DNA from: Epinephelus fuscoguttatus | Taxonomy: Eukaryota > Chordata > Actinopteri > Perciformes > Serranidae | Direction: 5' to 3' | DNA: 64,000 nucleotides | Assembly (NCBI RefSeq): GCF_011397635.1 | Contig: NC_064755.1 | Span: 39,104,059 to 39,168,058 of the forward strand | Shown here: positions 32,961 through 44,540 of the stretch, in pieces | Layout of the letters: the number at the start of each line of letters is the position of its first letter | Position numbering within the stretch: the stretch's first letter is position 1 | Made by a program: the position numbers and the translations under genes | Notes under the pieces: model-generated | Database searches by the model: none | Told to the model about the DNA's origin: nothing | The model's input: only the letters and a program-made list of their open reading frames with translations

Positions 32961-33785
32961 AGGCCCGTTTCCACTGAAGAAGTTGCTGGTACTATTTGGG
33001 GGGCAGGAACTACTACAGGAACGTCCTCTTGCTCAGCCCTCTCAACCGCCGTGTCTCCACTGAGAGAGCGGAGTACGAGGAAGGTTCCTGTAAAGTTACG
33101 GACTCCATTTTGGCCGGGGGACGTAGGGACGCCGTTAGCCGATAGCAGTGTCTGTAATAACTCACTAAATGGCCTGTGAAGAAAATATTTTTTCCAGCGG
33201 ATGTCTTAGTTACAACATGATTGAGCTAAATGGAGTAGTTTCATGTCGTATCCGACAACGGGAGGCTTTTAACAGATGACGTCCTGATGTTAGCTTTGCT
33301 GCTGCTGTTAGCTGTCCCTGTCAGCTGATGCTTTCTAGACATCGTGATTTCCCATAACTGAATAAATACCACACATATCAACACGAAACTGCTTTGCTAG
33401 CTCAATCATGTTGTAACTAAGATATCCGCTGGAAAAAATATTTTTTTCACGGGCCATTTAGTGAGGTTTTTTTAGATGGCGGCGGAAGCTATATGAACAA
33501 GCTAACCCTCGTCTGCTGAGTTTTAAAATTGCCGGCTATTTTGTTGCTTTCTGTTGTCGTCACATCCCTCCTTGAGTATATCCAATCAGCACCAAGTAAT
33601 CCCCAAGCCCCACCCAGGAGTTTCTCGGGGCCGTTCTGAGTACCTACCCCGAGGCAGGGACTTGTTTAGCCCCTGTTAAAGTTTCGGAACTCTGTCCTTC
33701 GGGGGTGGTTCCTGCGGTGGAGACACGCACCAATGGCCCCAGCCCCGTAAAATTACCCCGAAGTTCCTGTGGTGAAAATGGGCCT
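32961..33785. mobile_element. 825-bp MITE with internal palindrome, in tRNA spacer
   Basis: Outer ends: AGGCCCGTTTCCACTG on the left, and AGGCCCATTTTCACCACAGG on the minus strand at the right. Inside, 33161-33228 and 33398-33465 are inverted copies of each other (about 68 bp; shared CCAGCGGAT...TTAGTTACAACATGATTGAG). Repeated GGTTCCTG/GGAACC and CCCCGAAG motifs lie near the ends. It is non-coding. No clear target duplication is seen, so the superfamily is open. Confidence 0.7.
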
Positions 33786-34140
33786 GCTATCTCTAGGTGT
33801 CATTGTCTGGGTCTGTCAATCAACCAATAACACAACGACGCACTTTCTTTGTCAGCCTATCATCTCACTGCTCCTCATTTTAAATATGGTTCTTTCTCTG
33901 CTGTAGTTTTTTCTTTCTGTAGTGTGCGCTCTCAACCCCCCTATCTCCACCCAGTTTATGGATTCATCAGCCTCATGCGTCTCAGCAGTCAGCAGCCACC
34001 GCTACCAGTGTCTGGACTCCATGGAGTATTTATCCCTGATTTAAATTAGGTCTATCTGTGGACTTCATTTCTCCATGCAGACAGATGTGAAGGAAAGGGG
34101 GATTCAGAGAAGATTCTTCACAGACGCTGATAAAGGACAA

Positions 34141-34212
34141 TTCCCATACCGGGAGTTGAACCCGGGCCGCCTGGGTGAAAACCAGGAATCCTGACCGCTA
34201 GACCATATGGGA
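34141..34212 (-). tRNA. tRNA-Glu (TTC), copy 5
   Basis: Identical by eye to copies 3 and 4, although flanked by MITE insertions on both sides. Confidence 0.97.
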
Positions 34213-34331
34213 CTGACTTCTCATGATGTGACAATGATTTCCTGAATCAGTTCATGACATGACGGCCTGACACATGGTCTGGACAAGACACGCAAGATTG
34301 AGCTACGCAAGATTGATTTTCACACATCATT

Positions 34332-35050
34332 CAGTATGTTTACATGGACAGTTTAATTCCACTTTAAATCGGAATGAACGGCCATTCCGATTAAAAGTGG
34401 TCATGTAAACTGTCATTCCGATTGAAAATTAAATCCGATTAAAGGGAGTGGTTTATTCCGTTTGTCATTCCGAATGAAAGAATTTTGTGTGCATGTAAAC
34501 CCTCATTCCTCTTTAAGTTCATTCCGGTCTTTGTTTCCTTGCCCTTCTCGTGCGATGACATATATAGCGCGCATAGCAACGGGCTGCATAGCAATGGGCT
34601 GAGCTAGGGCAGTCGGACTCGTTGCACTCACCGGTTTCCATTTGCCACAGCACAGTCTTCTACCTCCCTTCTCCTCCTCAACAGATGAAGCATTAGCAGA
34701 ACAAGGTTGTTGTCGTACTGCTGCTTTAAGAATATAAGCAAAACACGCCCGAAAAAGGCACTAAGAACGGCATCGTCAAGCATCTTGTTATCCGGAGCGA
34801 GGACTACAGTGTTTTCTTCCGGTAAACGTAAACACATAACATCCGCCCCACCCCCTATCCAATCAGAAACCTTCCCTGCCCCAAACCTTGCGCAGACCTG
34901 AATAAAGGCGATTGAACTGATCTCCCATATAAACCCTCATTCGGAATTAATATTTCCCATGTAAACTACCTGGAAACACTTTAATTCCGAATGATTTCAT
35001 TCAGATTTATTTCATTCCGAATGAGAAGCTATCATGTAACCGTAGCCACT
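34332..35050. mobile_element. ~720-bp MITE rich in ATTCCGAATGA, in tRNA spacer
   Basis: Both ends carry GTTTACATG/CATGTAA motifs in inverted orientation (left CAGTATGTTTACATGG; right, on minus, CAGTGGCTACGGTTACATG), with many subterminal ATTCCGAAT/ATTCCGATT repeats. Unit sequence resumes at once on either side (compare 30310-30345), which proves insertion. The GC-richer middle (34540-34905) has no recognisable protein. Confidence 0.65.
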
Positions 35051-35649
35051 GTGTTCTAGGGTGTCACCTGAAAATCTTGATATATAAGATAATCTCTTGC
35101 CGTTAACTACCATTTATTTTTTTTCAAATGAAGCTCTAATGAAATTTCAGTCTGGAAGACAACTCTTTTCATGCTCAGGCTGTAAGTTTTTCTTTCTCAC
35201 CCTGCCAGTCACTCCTTGCACACATGCTCACTCACTGTCACTGTGCGCCCTCCACCTCCCCATCACCATCTCGTCTTTATGGACTCATCAGCCTCATCCG
35301 CCTCAGAGTCATCGGCCACCACCACCACCAGTGTCTGGACTCCATGGGGGAGATTTATGCTGCTGCTGCTCACATGTCCTTCCATCGCAAAATATCTCCC
35401 TCTGGTGTCCAAGCGCCAAAGACTTCTGTTAAATTAATCTTAATCAGCACAAATCATCCGTTCACTCATATTCCGTATTAACAATAATCTGTACTTCATT
35501 ATATCTCCTGATTGATATAAGATCCATTGGTGGACTACATCTCTCTATGCAGAGTGAGATGAGGAGGACACCAAGGGATGCATAGAGGGACACATGTTGC
35601 TTCCTTGCTTATTTTTTCAGATGGGACTTGGTTTCTTCACAGACAGTGA

Positions 35650-35721
35650 TTCCCATACCGGGAGTTGAACCCAGGCCGCCTGGGTGAAAACCAGGAATCC
35701 TGACCGCTAGACCATATGGGA
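35650..35721 (-). tRNA. tRNA-Glu (TTC), copy 6
   Basis: One change in the T stem (CTGGG in place of CCGGG) turns a C-G pair into a U-G wobble; otherwise it is the consensus. It is the first copy in transcription order and marks the array's right edge. Confidence 0.95.
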
Positions 35722-37500
35722 CTTTCTTTTCTAAAAATCCAGGGTCAATAATGGGCATGGTTTTGGGCCAAGGTAGGGCTGGAGGTGGAGGGACTTTGCT
35801 TCCATACAGGTTCAGCTACAGATCGGCTGTAGGAGAGAGCTGCTCTCTGACCTCAGACCTGCAGCTCAGCTCTTCTTATCATAGGCCATGTGGTTTGGTG
35901 ATGTGGGGACAGTTCAACCAAGTCATTCAGACTGTTTACTTTAATTTGATGAAAGGCTCACAGCTCTCACCTCTATCTGTCATGAGTAAATAAAAGGAGA
36001 AAAGTAGGTCCTGTGCAGTCGGACAGTCACATATCTGATAGTTGGTTAATAAAGACAAACCTTAATATGATGTGTTAATATATTTGTGTGTTGTCCTTGT
36101 CCTTGTCCTACAGTGTAGGGATACTCTGTTACAATTTAAAGTACTGCATTCAAGATCATATTTAGGTAAAAGTTCAGAGGTATCAGCATTAGAATAAACT
36201 TAAAGTACCAAAAGTAAAAGTACTCAATATGCAGGATGGCCCAAACAGAGTGGTAATGATAATATATGTTGTGTCTCCCTCTAGTGGTTCATCTCAGTCA
36301 CTGAGCCCACAGAGCAGGAAATAAAAACAACAATAGAGACACATAGAAAACAGACATTACTGTGACTCAAACATCTCCACACTGCATCTTCAAATGTGCT
36401 CAAAATGTCCCCTCCAATAATTACACATAAATATTAAAAAACAAACTGTTTTACACCACTACCAAGAGGAGATTCTTAGCTTTCTACTGATATCAGTATT
36501 GTTTTTATACTCAAAATATTAAGCAAAATATGTCACATTACATAATGTGACATATTTATAGTACAGTGGCCACATGACATGATAGAGCCTGTTTGTCTTA
36601 TAAACTGGGAGTGCATGCTGTGTTGCCAGGGCTGTCGCGGGACAGCAGAAGAGTGGAGCTTGGGGGCACTTTCATTTTGTAGCCAGCGAGGTAATAAAAA
36701 CAAGCTTACCCAACAACAATGCACAGGAAGATGAGAGAATATTGATCCACAGTCCTTTGATGATAAAAATTAGCCTGCACAGTTAGCAATTGACTACACA
36801 GGACAAGTTGATTTAACTTTTTATGAGAATTCATTTTGATTATTTTGATTCATGGACCTTTACAAACTAAAAGAAAATGAATAATCAAGGCTGTAGGATG
36901 CTCTAAAATGGTCAGATTAACTGTTGAATCTCCTGTGGGGAATTCCTGGTTTAGGATTTTACTTTTTATTTTTTGCTTGATTGTTTTATTTGTACTCAGA
37001 GCAATTTTGTTTAGTTTTTTGGCCAGGGCTCTCCCTGATGATTTTCTAATACTTCTATGTCTGGTAATTAAAGGGTTACGCTTTATGGCCTTATGTTACC
37101 TCCCTCCCCCCTGTTTCAATCTTCTTGGCAGCACATACACCAATAGGTAGTGATTGCAGTGTTTTTGTGAACAGAATGCCTGTTGTGACATGTAACCCTG
37201 TGTAGAGCACTGGTTATCAAGTTTGGATCAGGGTCCAATGTTGCTTTGGAAAACCAGCACAAAAGTAAAAGGGCTTTGCTGATCCTGGATAAAAAACATG
37301 GGATTTCCAAACCTGAATTATTCTGATCCAGATAAAAAATTTTGACCAGCTGGGGCTAAACCCTAAACAAGCACTGGGCCTCGCTCCTGGCACTTCAAAC
37401 CCTTTTTTCACTCCGGCCCTGATGGACCCAACGATCAAAATATGGCACAGAAAGGCATCATTTTTTCTCTCTTTCAATCTCTTTCAACGCTTAAATTAAA
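35722..37500. other. Intergenic DNA, minor repeats
   Basis: Contains a fragment of the hAT MITE family (about 36115-36260) and AT-rich DNA with a palindrome-like TGTGACATATTT pair at 36530-36560. No gene recognised. Confidence 0.45.
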
Positions 37501-37598
37501 AACTTTGACATTCCCAGATCTCAGGCTCGGAGTTTCACCATGAAGCCATAAGTAACATCCCCCCCCTCCCACTAAACTGCCCCCTGGAGGAATGTTTA

Positions 37599-37823
37599 CG
37601 GTTTGAGTCAGAACTTAAAGGACAGATTTCGAAAGTATATGATCTAATCCAGCTCATAAACCCTCTGTCACTGACCAGGACAAAAGATGACAGGGACCAC
37701 GACCTCATGATGACTATCCCCGACAACATCTGGGATCTCAGCATTAGTCACATTTATTCCTTGTTCACATGCATCCGCCACTGCCTGCTGCAGTTCAAGC
37801 TTGTTGACCATCTCTATAACTAA
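37599..37823 (+). mobile_element. L1/Tx1-type LINE ORF2 fragment
   Basis: One open frame of 74 codons reads SKVYDLIQLINPLSLTRTKD, then IPDNIWDLSISHIYS, then CIRHCLLQFKLVDHLYN. The W-D-x(8-10)-S-x-C-x-R-H-x-L-x-Q-F-K pattern is the conserved stretch downstream of the reverse transcriptase in L1-clade LINEs. Only this scrap is recognisable; the reverse transcriptase and endonuclease are absent. Confidence 0.7.
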
Positions 37824-37959
37824 AACTAAACTGTCAGAAATGTTCTTTATCTTTGATGACAATTTTCCTAAATGCAAAATCTCCTATGACAATGAGCCGC
37901 AAGTTGTGGTCATGTAACTCATTACGTAACTTCTGGACCTTTATATCTTATTATAATGA

Positions 37960-38770
37960 CGAAAACTCTGTCTGTGTGTGTGTCTGTTCCACGTTTTTCT
38001 CCTCACTGACTTGGTCAATCCATGTGAAATTTGGCACAGTGGTAGAGGGTCATGGGAGGATGCCAATGAAGCAATATTACATCAATTGGCCAAAGGGCAG
38101 CGCTATAGCAACCGATTGAAATTGCAAACTTTGAATGGGCATATCTCATGCCCCGTATGTCGTAGAGACATGAAACTTTGCACAGAGATGCCTCTCCTCA
38201 TGAGGAACACATTTGCCTCAAGAACCCATAACTTCCGCTTATATAGATTTTCCACCATTTTGAATTTTTTGAAAAACACTTCAAATGGATCTCTTCCTAG
38301 GAAGTTTGAGCGATCTGCATGAAACTGGGTGAACATAATCTAGGGAGCAATATCTAAAGTTCCCTCTTGGCAAAAGTTGGAAAACTTACTAAAACTGAGC
38401 TTCTATAAGGCAATGAATATTGCGGAGGGCGTGGCTCATCACATAAAGGTGTATAACATCTCAAGGGTTTCACCCATCACCACACAACTTTGTAGGCATA
38501 TGACCACACATAATCTGAGGGGACCCCTCCATTATTGACCCCATCAAACAAAATGGGGGCGCTAGAGAGCTCATTTCTTATCTAGGCCTAACCACCATAT
38601 GGATTTTTACTAAACTTGGTAGATATGTAGAACAGGACACCTCAAGGTGACTGGAGAAATTTAACTCTAATTGGCAACTGGGTGGCGCTATAACAACAGA
38701 GAAATGCTTCAAAATGGCGACTGATTGCTGTGGCTCCCCCTGTGGACCAATGTTTGGGTTGTTTCTTTTC
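37960..38770 (+). repeat. Unclassified fish repeat (GGCGTGGC / TTTGGCACAG type)
   Basis: Phrases such as CATGTGAAATTTGGCACAG, AGACATGAAACTTTGCACAG, GGAGGGCGTGGCTCATCAC and TGGGTGGCGCTATAACAACAG are typical of a long non-coding repeat common in fish. No termini or coding region are identified. Confidence 0.5.
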
Positions 38771-40182
38771 TAATTTTTGGTATGACTAAGTCATGGTATG
38801 GTATGCTGTACTCAGTGGGTAAGGACTAGTTTGAGGTATACTCATATACTTGCAAGAAAACAATAGATCCTGAACCATTTATACCACTGTTTGGCATAGC
38901 TCTAACCAGGCAGGTTATTACATCATTGAATTTCCATCAGTGTTAGCACAAAGATTAACTCCTATTAGATGAACCTGTCCCCCATCCTTCATACACTGGG
39001 TCAAGGAAGACATGAGGGGTTGTCTTTTTGTTTAATACTTTGAAAAAATCTCAGTATAGTATTAAAAAAAATGACAGCTGGGTGCAGATTTTAGAAAGAT
39101 TTCTAACATGTATAACAGCTGCAGAAGGAACTTTATCACATCCAATCAACCACAGAAGAATCCAGGACGACACCTTTACTGTGTTTTATTGTCCAACATG
39201 AACCCACCAGTGACCTGTACTGTGATTTTGTACGTTTTTATGGGATTGTTTCACTTACAGTCCTCTTATGTCTTTTAGATAATCTATAAATAAACCCTTA
39301 TGAGGGAAGCAAAGATCAGATCAAAATGAAAGACATCAGTTCATCTCCAAAGCAGTGTGTGTTGTTTTTTAGCAGACAAATGAAATCACACTGTTACCTC
39401 TCTCAGTGACAGCTTACCAGCTCCGAACCATAGTTGGGAACAGGCTTATTAATATTAATTTTAGCTTTTAGCTTCTAGTGGTCCGGACCACTCTGCAGAA
39501 GGAAAGATGGCGAGGCAACAATGGCTTTATTGCAGTCTTCACCACAAAACAATAAACATGACCTTCTCATGAGGTTAAGATGTAGCTCTGAGCTCATCTA
39601 GACACTTAATTCTGCTGACTATTATCACTCTTTGCCGCCTGCCATCTTCACCATGACACCAAGAAAGCTGCTTCCCTCAACATACACCATGAAGGCCACG
39701 TCACACCCTCACTGGTTACCCACAAGGCCACTGCCCTTGAAGGGCAAAAAGGGTGAGCTGGTAACAACTCGCATGCACTCACTCATCTCATCACACACTC
39801 CTGTGCCTCCTCAGGCAGAGTTTAACCCCACATTTCTCTCTGTCTATGTTGGTGGTTGGCATCCTTCACCACTGGACCAACTTCTGTGCTGGTAAACACA
39901 AAGGAGGCAGAGTGAGGAAGAAGGTCAGATTGAAGCTGCAGAAACTTCACCCTCATCAACATGTGGACATTCAGTGTTTGCACTTTATTGATTTTCTATT
40001 CCTACCATTCTTTCCTACTTTGTACTCAAGCTACTGCACAACAACTTCCCCTGGGATAAATAAAGTTCTGCCTTCTCTTCTCTTCATCTTAGAAACAAAG
40101 TTTACAGAATGAAACCATTCCAGACCTCCTCACTGTGTCCTGACTGCTCAGCTGGTAAAGGAGGAATTTTAAGTTTAAGGTA
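38771..40182. other. Intergenic DNA with a LINE-like tail
   Basis: At 40020-40083 CAACTTCCCCTGGGATAAAT followed by AAAGTTCTGCC and a (CTTCT)n run looks like the 3' tail of a LINE or SINE on the plus strand. Elsewhere nothing is recognised. Confidence 0.4.
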
Positions 40183-41141
40183 TAACCACTGGTTACAACC
40201 AAGATCTGCAGCAGACCATCTCTGAACCAACAACATGTCCAACCTTGAAGCAGATGGGCTACAGCAGCAGAAGACCACACCAGGTGCCACTCCTGTCAGC
40301 TAACAACAGGAAACTGAGGCTACAGTTCACACAGGCTCACCAAAACTGGACAATAGAAGACTGGAAAAACGTTGCCTGGTCTGATGACTCTGGATTTCTT
40401 TTTTTTTTTTTTTTTTAAAGATATTTTTAGGGCATTTTTAGCCTTTAATGGATAGGACAGACAAGTGTGAAAGGGGGAGAGAGAGAGAGAAGGAGTGACA
40501 TGCAGCAAAGGGCCACAGGCTGGAGTCAAACCCGGGCCGCTGCGGAAACAGCCTTGTACATGGAGCGCCTGCTCTACCACTAAGCCACCGATGCCCTGTG
40601 AGTCTGGATTTCTGCTGCTACATTCAGATGGTAGGGTCAGAATTTGGTGTAAACAACGGTTCAGGCTGCTGCTGGTGGTGTAATGGTGTGGGGGAGATTT
40701 TCTTAGTACCAACTGAGCATGGTTTAAACACCACAGCCTACCTGAGTATTGTTGCTGACCGTGTCCATCCCTTTATGACCACAGTGTACCCATCTTCTGA
40801 TGGCTACTTCCAGCAGGATAACGCACCATGTCACAAAGCTCACATCATCTCAAACTGGTTTCTTGAACATGACAATGAGTTCACTGTACTCCAATGGCCT
40901 CCACAGTCACCAGATCTCAGTCCAATAGAGCACCTTTGGGATGTGGTGGAACGGGAGATTCTCATCATGGATGTGCAGCCGACAAATCTGCAGCAACTGT
41001 GTGATGTCATCATGTCAATATGGACCAACATCTCTGAGGAATGTTTCCAGCACCTTGTTGAATCCATGTCACCAAGAATTAAAAAGGGGGTCCAATCTGG
41101 AACTATCAAGGTGTACCTAATAAAGAGGCTGGTGAGTGTAT
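40183..41141 (+). mobile_element. Tc1-like transposon, 3' part, interrupted by a SINE
   Basis: The transposase can be followed from CCACTGGTTACAACCAAG to the C-terminus, with the motifs RPHQVPLLSANNRKL, WKNVAWSDDSGF, YFQQDNAPCHKA (catalytic Asp codon 40817-40819) and SPDLSPIEHLWD (catalytic Glu codon 40928-40930). It ends in GTGTACCTAATAAAGAGGCTGGTGAGTGTA, the inverted terminal repeat of this fish Tc1 family. The 5' terminal repeat and paired-like DNA-binding domain are missing. Small internal deletions (near 40648 and 40700) shift the frame and a SINE splits the gene at 40400-40602, so it is dead. Confidence 0.92.
40400..40602 (-). mobile_element. tRNA-derived SINE inserted in the Tc1 transposase
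   Basis: On the minus strand it starts GGGCATCGGTGGCTTAGTGG (A box), has a B box GGTTTGACTCC, the body CCCTTTGCTGCATGTCACTC, a (CT)n run and an A-rich tail (a T run on plus at 40400-40417). Target copies TCTGGATTTCT flank it at 40389-40399 and 40603-40613, both inside transposase codons. Same family as 7274-7469. Confidence 0.93.
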
Positions 41142-42085
41142 AAAAAATAAGAAGGGGTAGAATCAGATAAGTTTTTAACTTCTTCTCACCCCTTTTTAAC
41201 ATGAACAATATTTTTTGAGTTGCTCATATGTTGCTGAGGATCAATTTTGTTTTTGTTTTTATTGCTTATAAGTTTGATTAATTCAAACATGTCCAATAAA
41301 TTGACTAAAAAATACCATTAAACAGCGCAGATACTTGATTATCAGAGTAAAACATGAGGAGAAATATCTGAACTGTGTCTTCCTCTAGTGGTTCCTCTCA
41401 GTCACTGTGACCACAGAGCAGGAAAATGAAATAACTTCAGACACAAATTCAAACAAAACCAATTAAAAAAACATTCATTACTGTAATTGAGACAATTCTG
41501 GAGAACTCAATGCTAACATTCAGGAGTCTACAAGTATATTATGTGATGATATATTGAGTATTTTAAAAAACAGAAACCCAAAAAGGATTCATTTAGTGAA
41601 ACAGATATTTAAAGGCTGCAGGATATTTAACATCTGATCAATAAACTTTGAAATTGAAATTATAGAAACACTGTTTACCTCATGTTTTTCCTGAGAGAAG
41701 AACTAAAAACATCTAAACTGTAGGATGTGATGAAATGTAGCTCATCGTCCATGTTCTCCTCGGGATGAACTGTGATAATGTTATTGATCCTCTGACTTTT
41801 CATTTCAAATACAAACTATTACTATCCAGTACTTTATAATCAGACCTGATGACACTCACATCAGCCTCAGCTAATGCTAGCATGCTAACATGCTAAGCTA
41901 ACATGGTAGACCACAGCATTTAGCTCAGTTTTCTGCCTTCACACAGACACAGCTGAGTGAGAGCAGAAAGACTGACAGGTAGCAACAGTAACTAAGGGGC
42001 GGGGCTTAGCTGAACAGGAGAGTGGTGGAGCTGTCAATCAAACTCAGTCTGTACACGTGGAAACAGTCTTGAGACAAGGTGAAAA

Positions 42086-42134
<49 letters not shown>

Positions 42135-42885
42135 ACTGTGTAAACATGCTTTTTACCAACAGAGTGAGGATGTTTTTTCCTCAGCTCAAAGGCCTGTTTG
42201 AGGGCTAAGACTTGATTTTATGGTTCAGATTATAATGAGGTTCAGGTGAGGGTTAAGGCAGGAGTGTCCAACGTTTTTTGACCTGAATCAGACAACTGTT
42301 TCATCTTTCTGCCCTCTCTGTCAATGTCTGCTACCTGGTATGAAAGAAATGTGTTTGTTAGCTTGTTTACTGTCTGTTTATGAAAACACATACTGTAAGC
42401 TCCACCTGTGTAGTTCCTATCTGGATCATGTCTACAAAAAGTTTTAAGAGAGGGAAATTTGGATATCTCGTTTTGTCACAGTCAAAAAATAATGTCATGT
42501 TCAGCCTGTCTATGAATACATGAACAACCCCTCTGTAAACACCTTCAGAATATAGGCAGGAATAAAACTGGGAAGTTTGGTTACTTAAGTTACTTAAGTG
42601 GAGATTTTTGTCTGAAAGAAAAAACTTATAACTTTATCTATATAGCACCTTTCATACAAGAAATGCAGCACAGATTGTTTAACATGGAAACAGACAGAAT
42701 GGACATAAAAACAAACAGGCGATTCAACATAAAAAGACATTTAAAAACTGTCATAAAATCATGACATCATAAAATCACTGAAATGTAAAACCATAAATCA
42801 TAAAATCAAGTAAGCTACAACATTCGTCAATCAAAGTTTGAACTAATAGATGTCAACATGAAACCTTCCCAGCTGATCAAAAACA
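41142..42885. other. Intergenic DNA, minor repeats
   Basis: Contains a GT microsatellite and a hAT-like terminus CAGGAGTGTCCAACGTTTTT at 42264. A TGCTAGCATGCTAAC palindromic stretch lies near 41875-41895. No gene recognised. Confidence 0.45.
42090..42132. repeat. (GT)n microsatellite
   Basis: Twenty-one GT units. Confidence 0.95.
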
Positions 42886-43265
42886 ACCATTCATTCATTC
42901 ATCTTCTAACCGCTTCATCCTCTTGAGGGTCTTGGGGGGGCTGGAGCCTATCCCAGCTGACATCGGGCGAGAGGCAGGGTTCACCCTGGACAGGTCGCCA
43001 GACTATCGCAGGGCTGACACATAGAGACAAACAACCATTCACGCTCACATTCACACCTACGGACAATTTAGAGTTACCAATTAACCTAGTCCCCAATCTG
43101 CATGTCTTTGGACTGTGGGAGGAAGCCGGAGTGCCCGGAGAGAACCCACACTGACATGGGGAGAACATGCAAACTCCGCACAGAAGGGCTCCCACGCCCG
43201 GGATCGAACCGGCAACCCTCTTGCTGTGAGGCGAGAGTGCTAACCACCACACCACCGTGCCGCCC
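42886..43265 (-). mobile_element. Full-length tRNA-derived SINE (AFC-like)
   Basis: On the minus strand: head GGGCGGCACGGTGGTGTGGT, B box GGTTGCCGGTTCGATCCCG, central domain with AAAGACATGCAGATTGGGGA and GTCAGCCCTGCGATAGTCTG, and a (GAAT)n tail. Eleven-base target copies GATCAAAAACA (42875-42885) and GATTAAAAACA (43266-43276) flank it. This is the most complete copy of its family in the window; frames that run across it are not genes. Confidence 0.93.
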
Positions 43266-43276
43266 GATTAAAAACA

Positions 43277-43548
43277 TTTAGACAATTATTTCTGTGTGAC
43301 AAGTTTCTCTGTATGTTTAAATTTGCAAATGAGGCATTATCTAACTGAATAGTGCTTTTGGACTAAAACAAACCCAAATGTGTATTTTGGATGTTTTCTC
43401 TAGTCTGAAAGAAGACGTGCTTTGGAAGCAAAAAACCCCCCCAAAATCTCAAAATTGAGCAGTGCATGACAAAACTGTTCATGCGGTGTCGCACCATAAT
43501 AATACAAAATATAATCAACTAAGAAATGTTGATGTATTATGTGTATCT
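43277..43548. other. Spacer between SINEs
   Basis: Nothing recognised. Confidence 0.5.
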
Positions 43549-43869
43549 TTAAGAGGAAGAAGAAGATATACTTTATTAATCTCTGAGGGGAAATTCAATT
43601 TTTCCACTCTGTTGTCATGCACACACAGACACAAAATACACACACATGCACAATCAGGACATATACATGCATTAAATGGAGGGATGTCAGAGTGAGGGGG
43701 CTGCCTGTGGACAGGTGCCCTGAGCAGTTGGGGGTTTGGTGCCTTATTCAGCTGCTCAGGGGACAAACTGACACTTCTCCACACTCCATGCTTGGATTGT
43801 ATTGGGACTGGAACAAACAACCTACTGGCTGTGGACCCAAATCCCTATAGACTGAGCTAATGCCACCCA
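43549..43869 (-). mobile_element. tRNA-derived SINE with LINE-like tail
   Basis: On the minus strand the head GGTGGCATTAGCTCAGTCTA is tRNA-like (A box), with a B-box-like GGTTGTTTGTTCCAGTCCC. The 3' end TTGAATTTCCCCTCAGAGAT then TAATAAAGTATATCTTCTTC resembles the tail of L2/RTE-type LINEs, which would supply the reverse transcriptase. A third SINE family distinct from its neighbours. Confidence 0.75.
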
Positions 43870-44245
43870 ACACCCTTTAAAGCCCTCACCACAACATAAC
43901 CATCATATGTTACAACTATATTGCGCTGGAAGCTTTGTCCACAGTGACTGACTGATTGTTGGACTGACTTTGGAAAGAATCCTCTCAGCAGATTCATGGA
44001 CTCTCCTACAAACCAGCCTAAAACTGAAACTCTTATGTTGCTTTATTTTATTTTATAACCATCTACTATCAGACTGTAACTGTTTTAACTTCATTAATTT
44101 GTATGACTGTATTTCTACCTCGGTTTGCTGTTGATTGTTTGTTTGATATTTGTTCATGCTCTGCATCTTTGAAAATGAAGATCTTCATCAGTTGATTCCC
44201 AGAGTCTTAAATAAAGGTTTAAATGCATGAATGAATGTAAAACCA
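43870..44245. other. Spacer between SINEs
   Basis: AT-rich, no gene recognised. Confidence 0.5.
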
Positions 44246-44540
44246 TCCATCCATCCATTTTCTAACCGCTTATCCTCTTGAGGGTCACAGGAGAGCTGGA
44301 GCCTATCCCAGCTGACACTGGGTGAGAGGCGGGGTTCGCCCTGGACAGGTCTCCAGACTATCACAGGGCTGACACATAGAGACAGACAACCATTCACACT
44401 CACATTCACACCTACAGCCAATTTAGAGTCACCAATTAACCTGCATGTTTTTGGACTGTGGGAGGAAGCTGGAGTACCTGGAGAAAACCCATGCTGACAC
44501 AGGGAGAACATGCAAACTCCACACTGAAGGGCTCCCGCAC
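44246..44540 (-). mobile_element. tRNA-derived SINE (AFC-like), 5'-truncated
   Basis: Same body as 42886-43265 (CCTATCCCAGCTGACACTGG, CTATCACAGGGCTGACACAT, GGACTGTGGGAGGAAGC on plus) with a (CCAT)n tail; the tRNA head is missing beyond CTCCCGCAC. Confidence 0.85.

Larger units (their letters stand above)
29990..35721 (-). repeat. Tandem array of tRNA-Glu units
   Basis: Six tRNA-Glu genes sit in diverged copies of one unit of about 470-640 bp. Shared spacer blocks include GGTCCAAACAAG, CCATCACCACCAGTGTCTGG / ACTCCATGGGG, GATTGAAATAAGGTCCATTGG and CAGATGGGACTTGGTTTCTT. The tRNA spacing is 474, 562, 637, 2344 and 1509 bp; the two long intervals are explained by inserted MITEs (32961-33785, 34332-35050) plus extra unit sequence. 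The spacers have diverged far more than the genes, suggesting purifying selection or gene conversion on the tRNAs. Confidence 0.9.

Noticed and set aside
40598-41143. A single intact 181-codon transposase gene
   Set aside because: The first ~26 codons are out of frame relative to the Tc1 transposase; only the downstream part matches the family.
42899-43255. 118-codon minus frame with a convincing-looking start
   Set aside because: It lies wholly inside a full-length SINE; the similar frames at 17698-17943 and 44188-44511 come from other copies of the same SINE.
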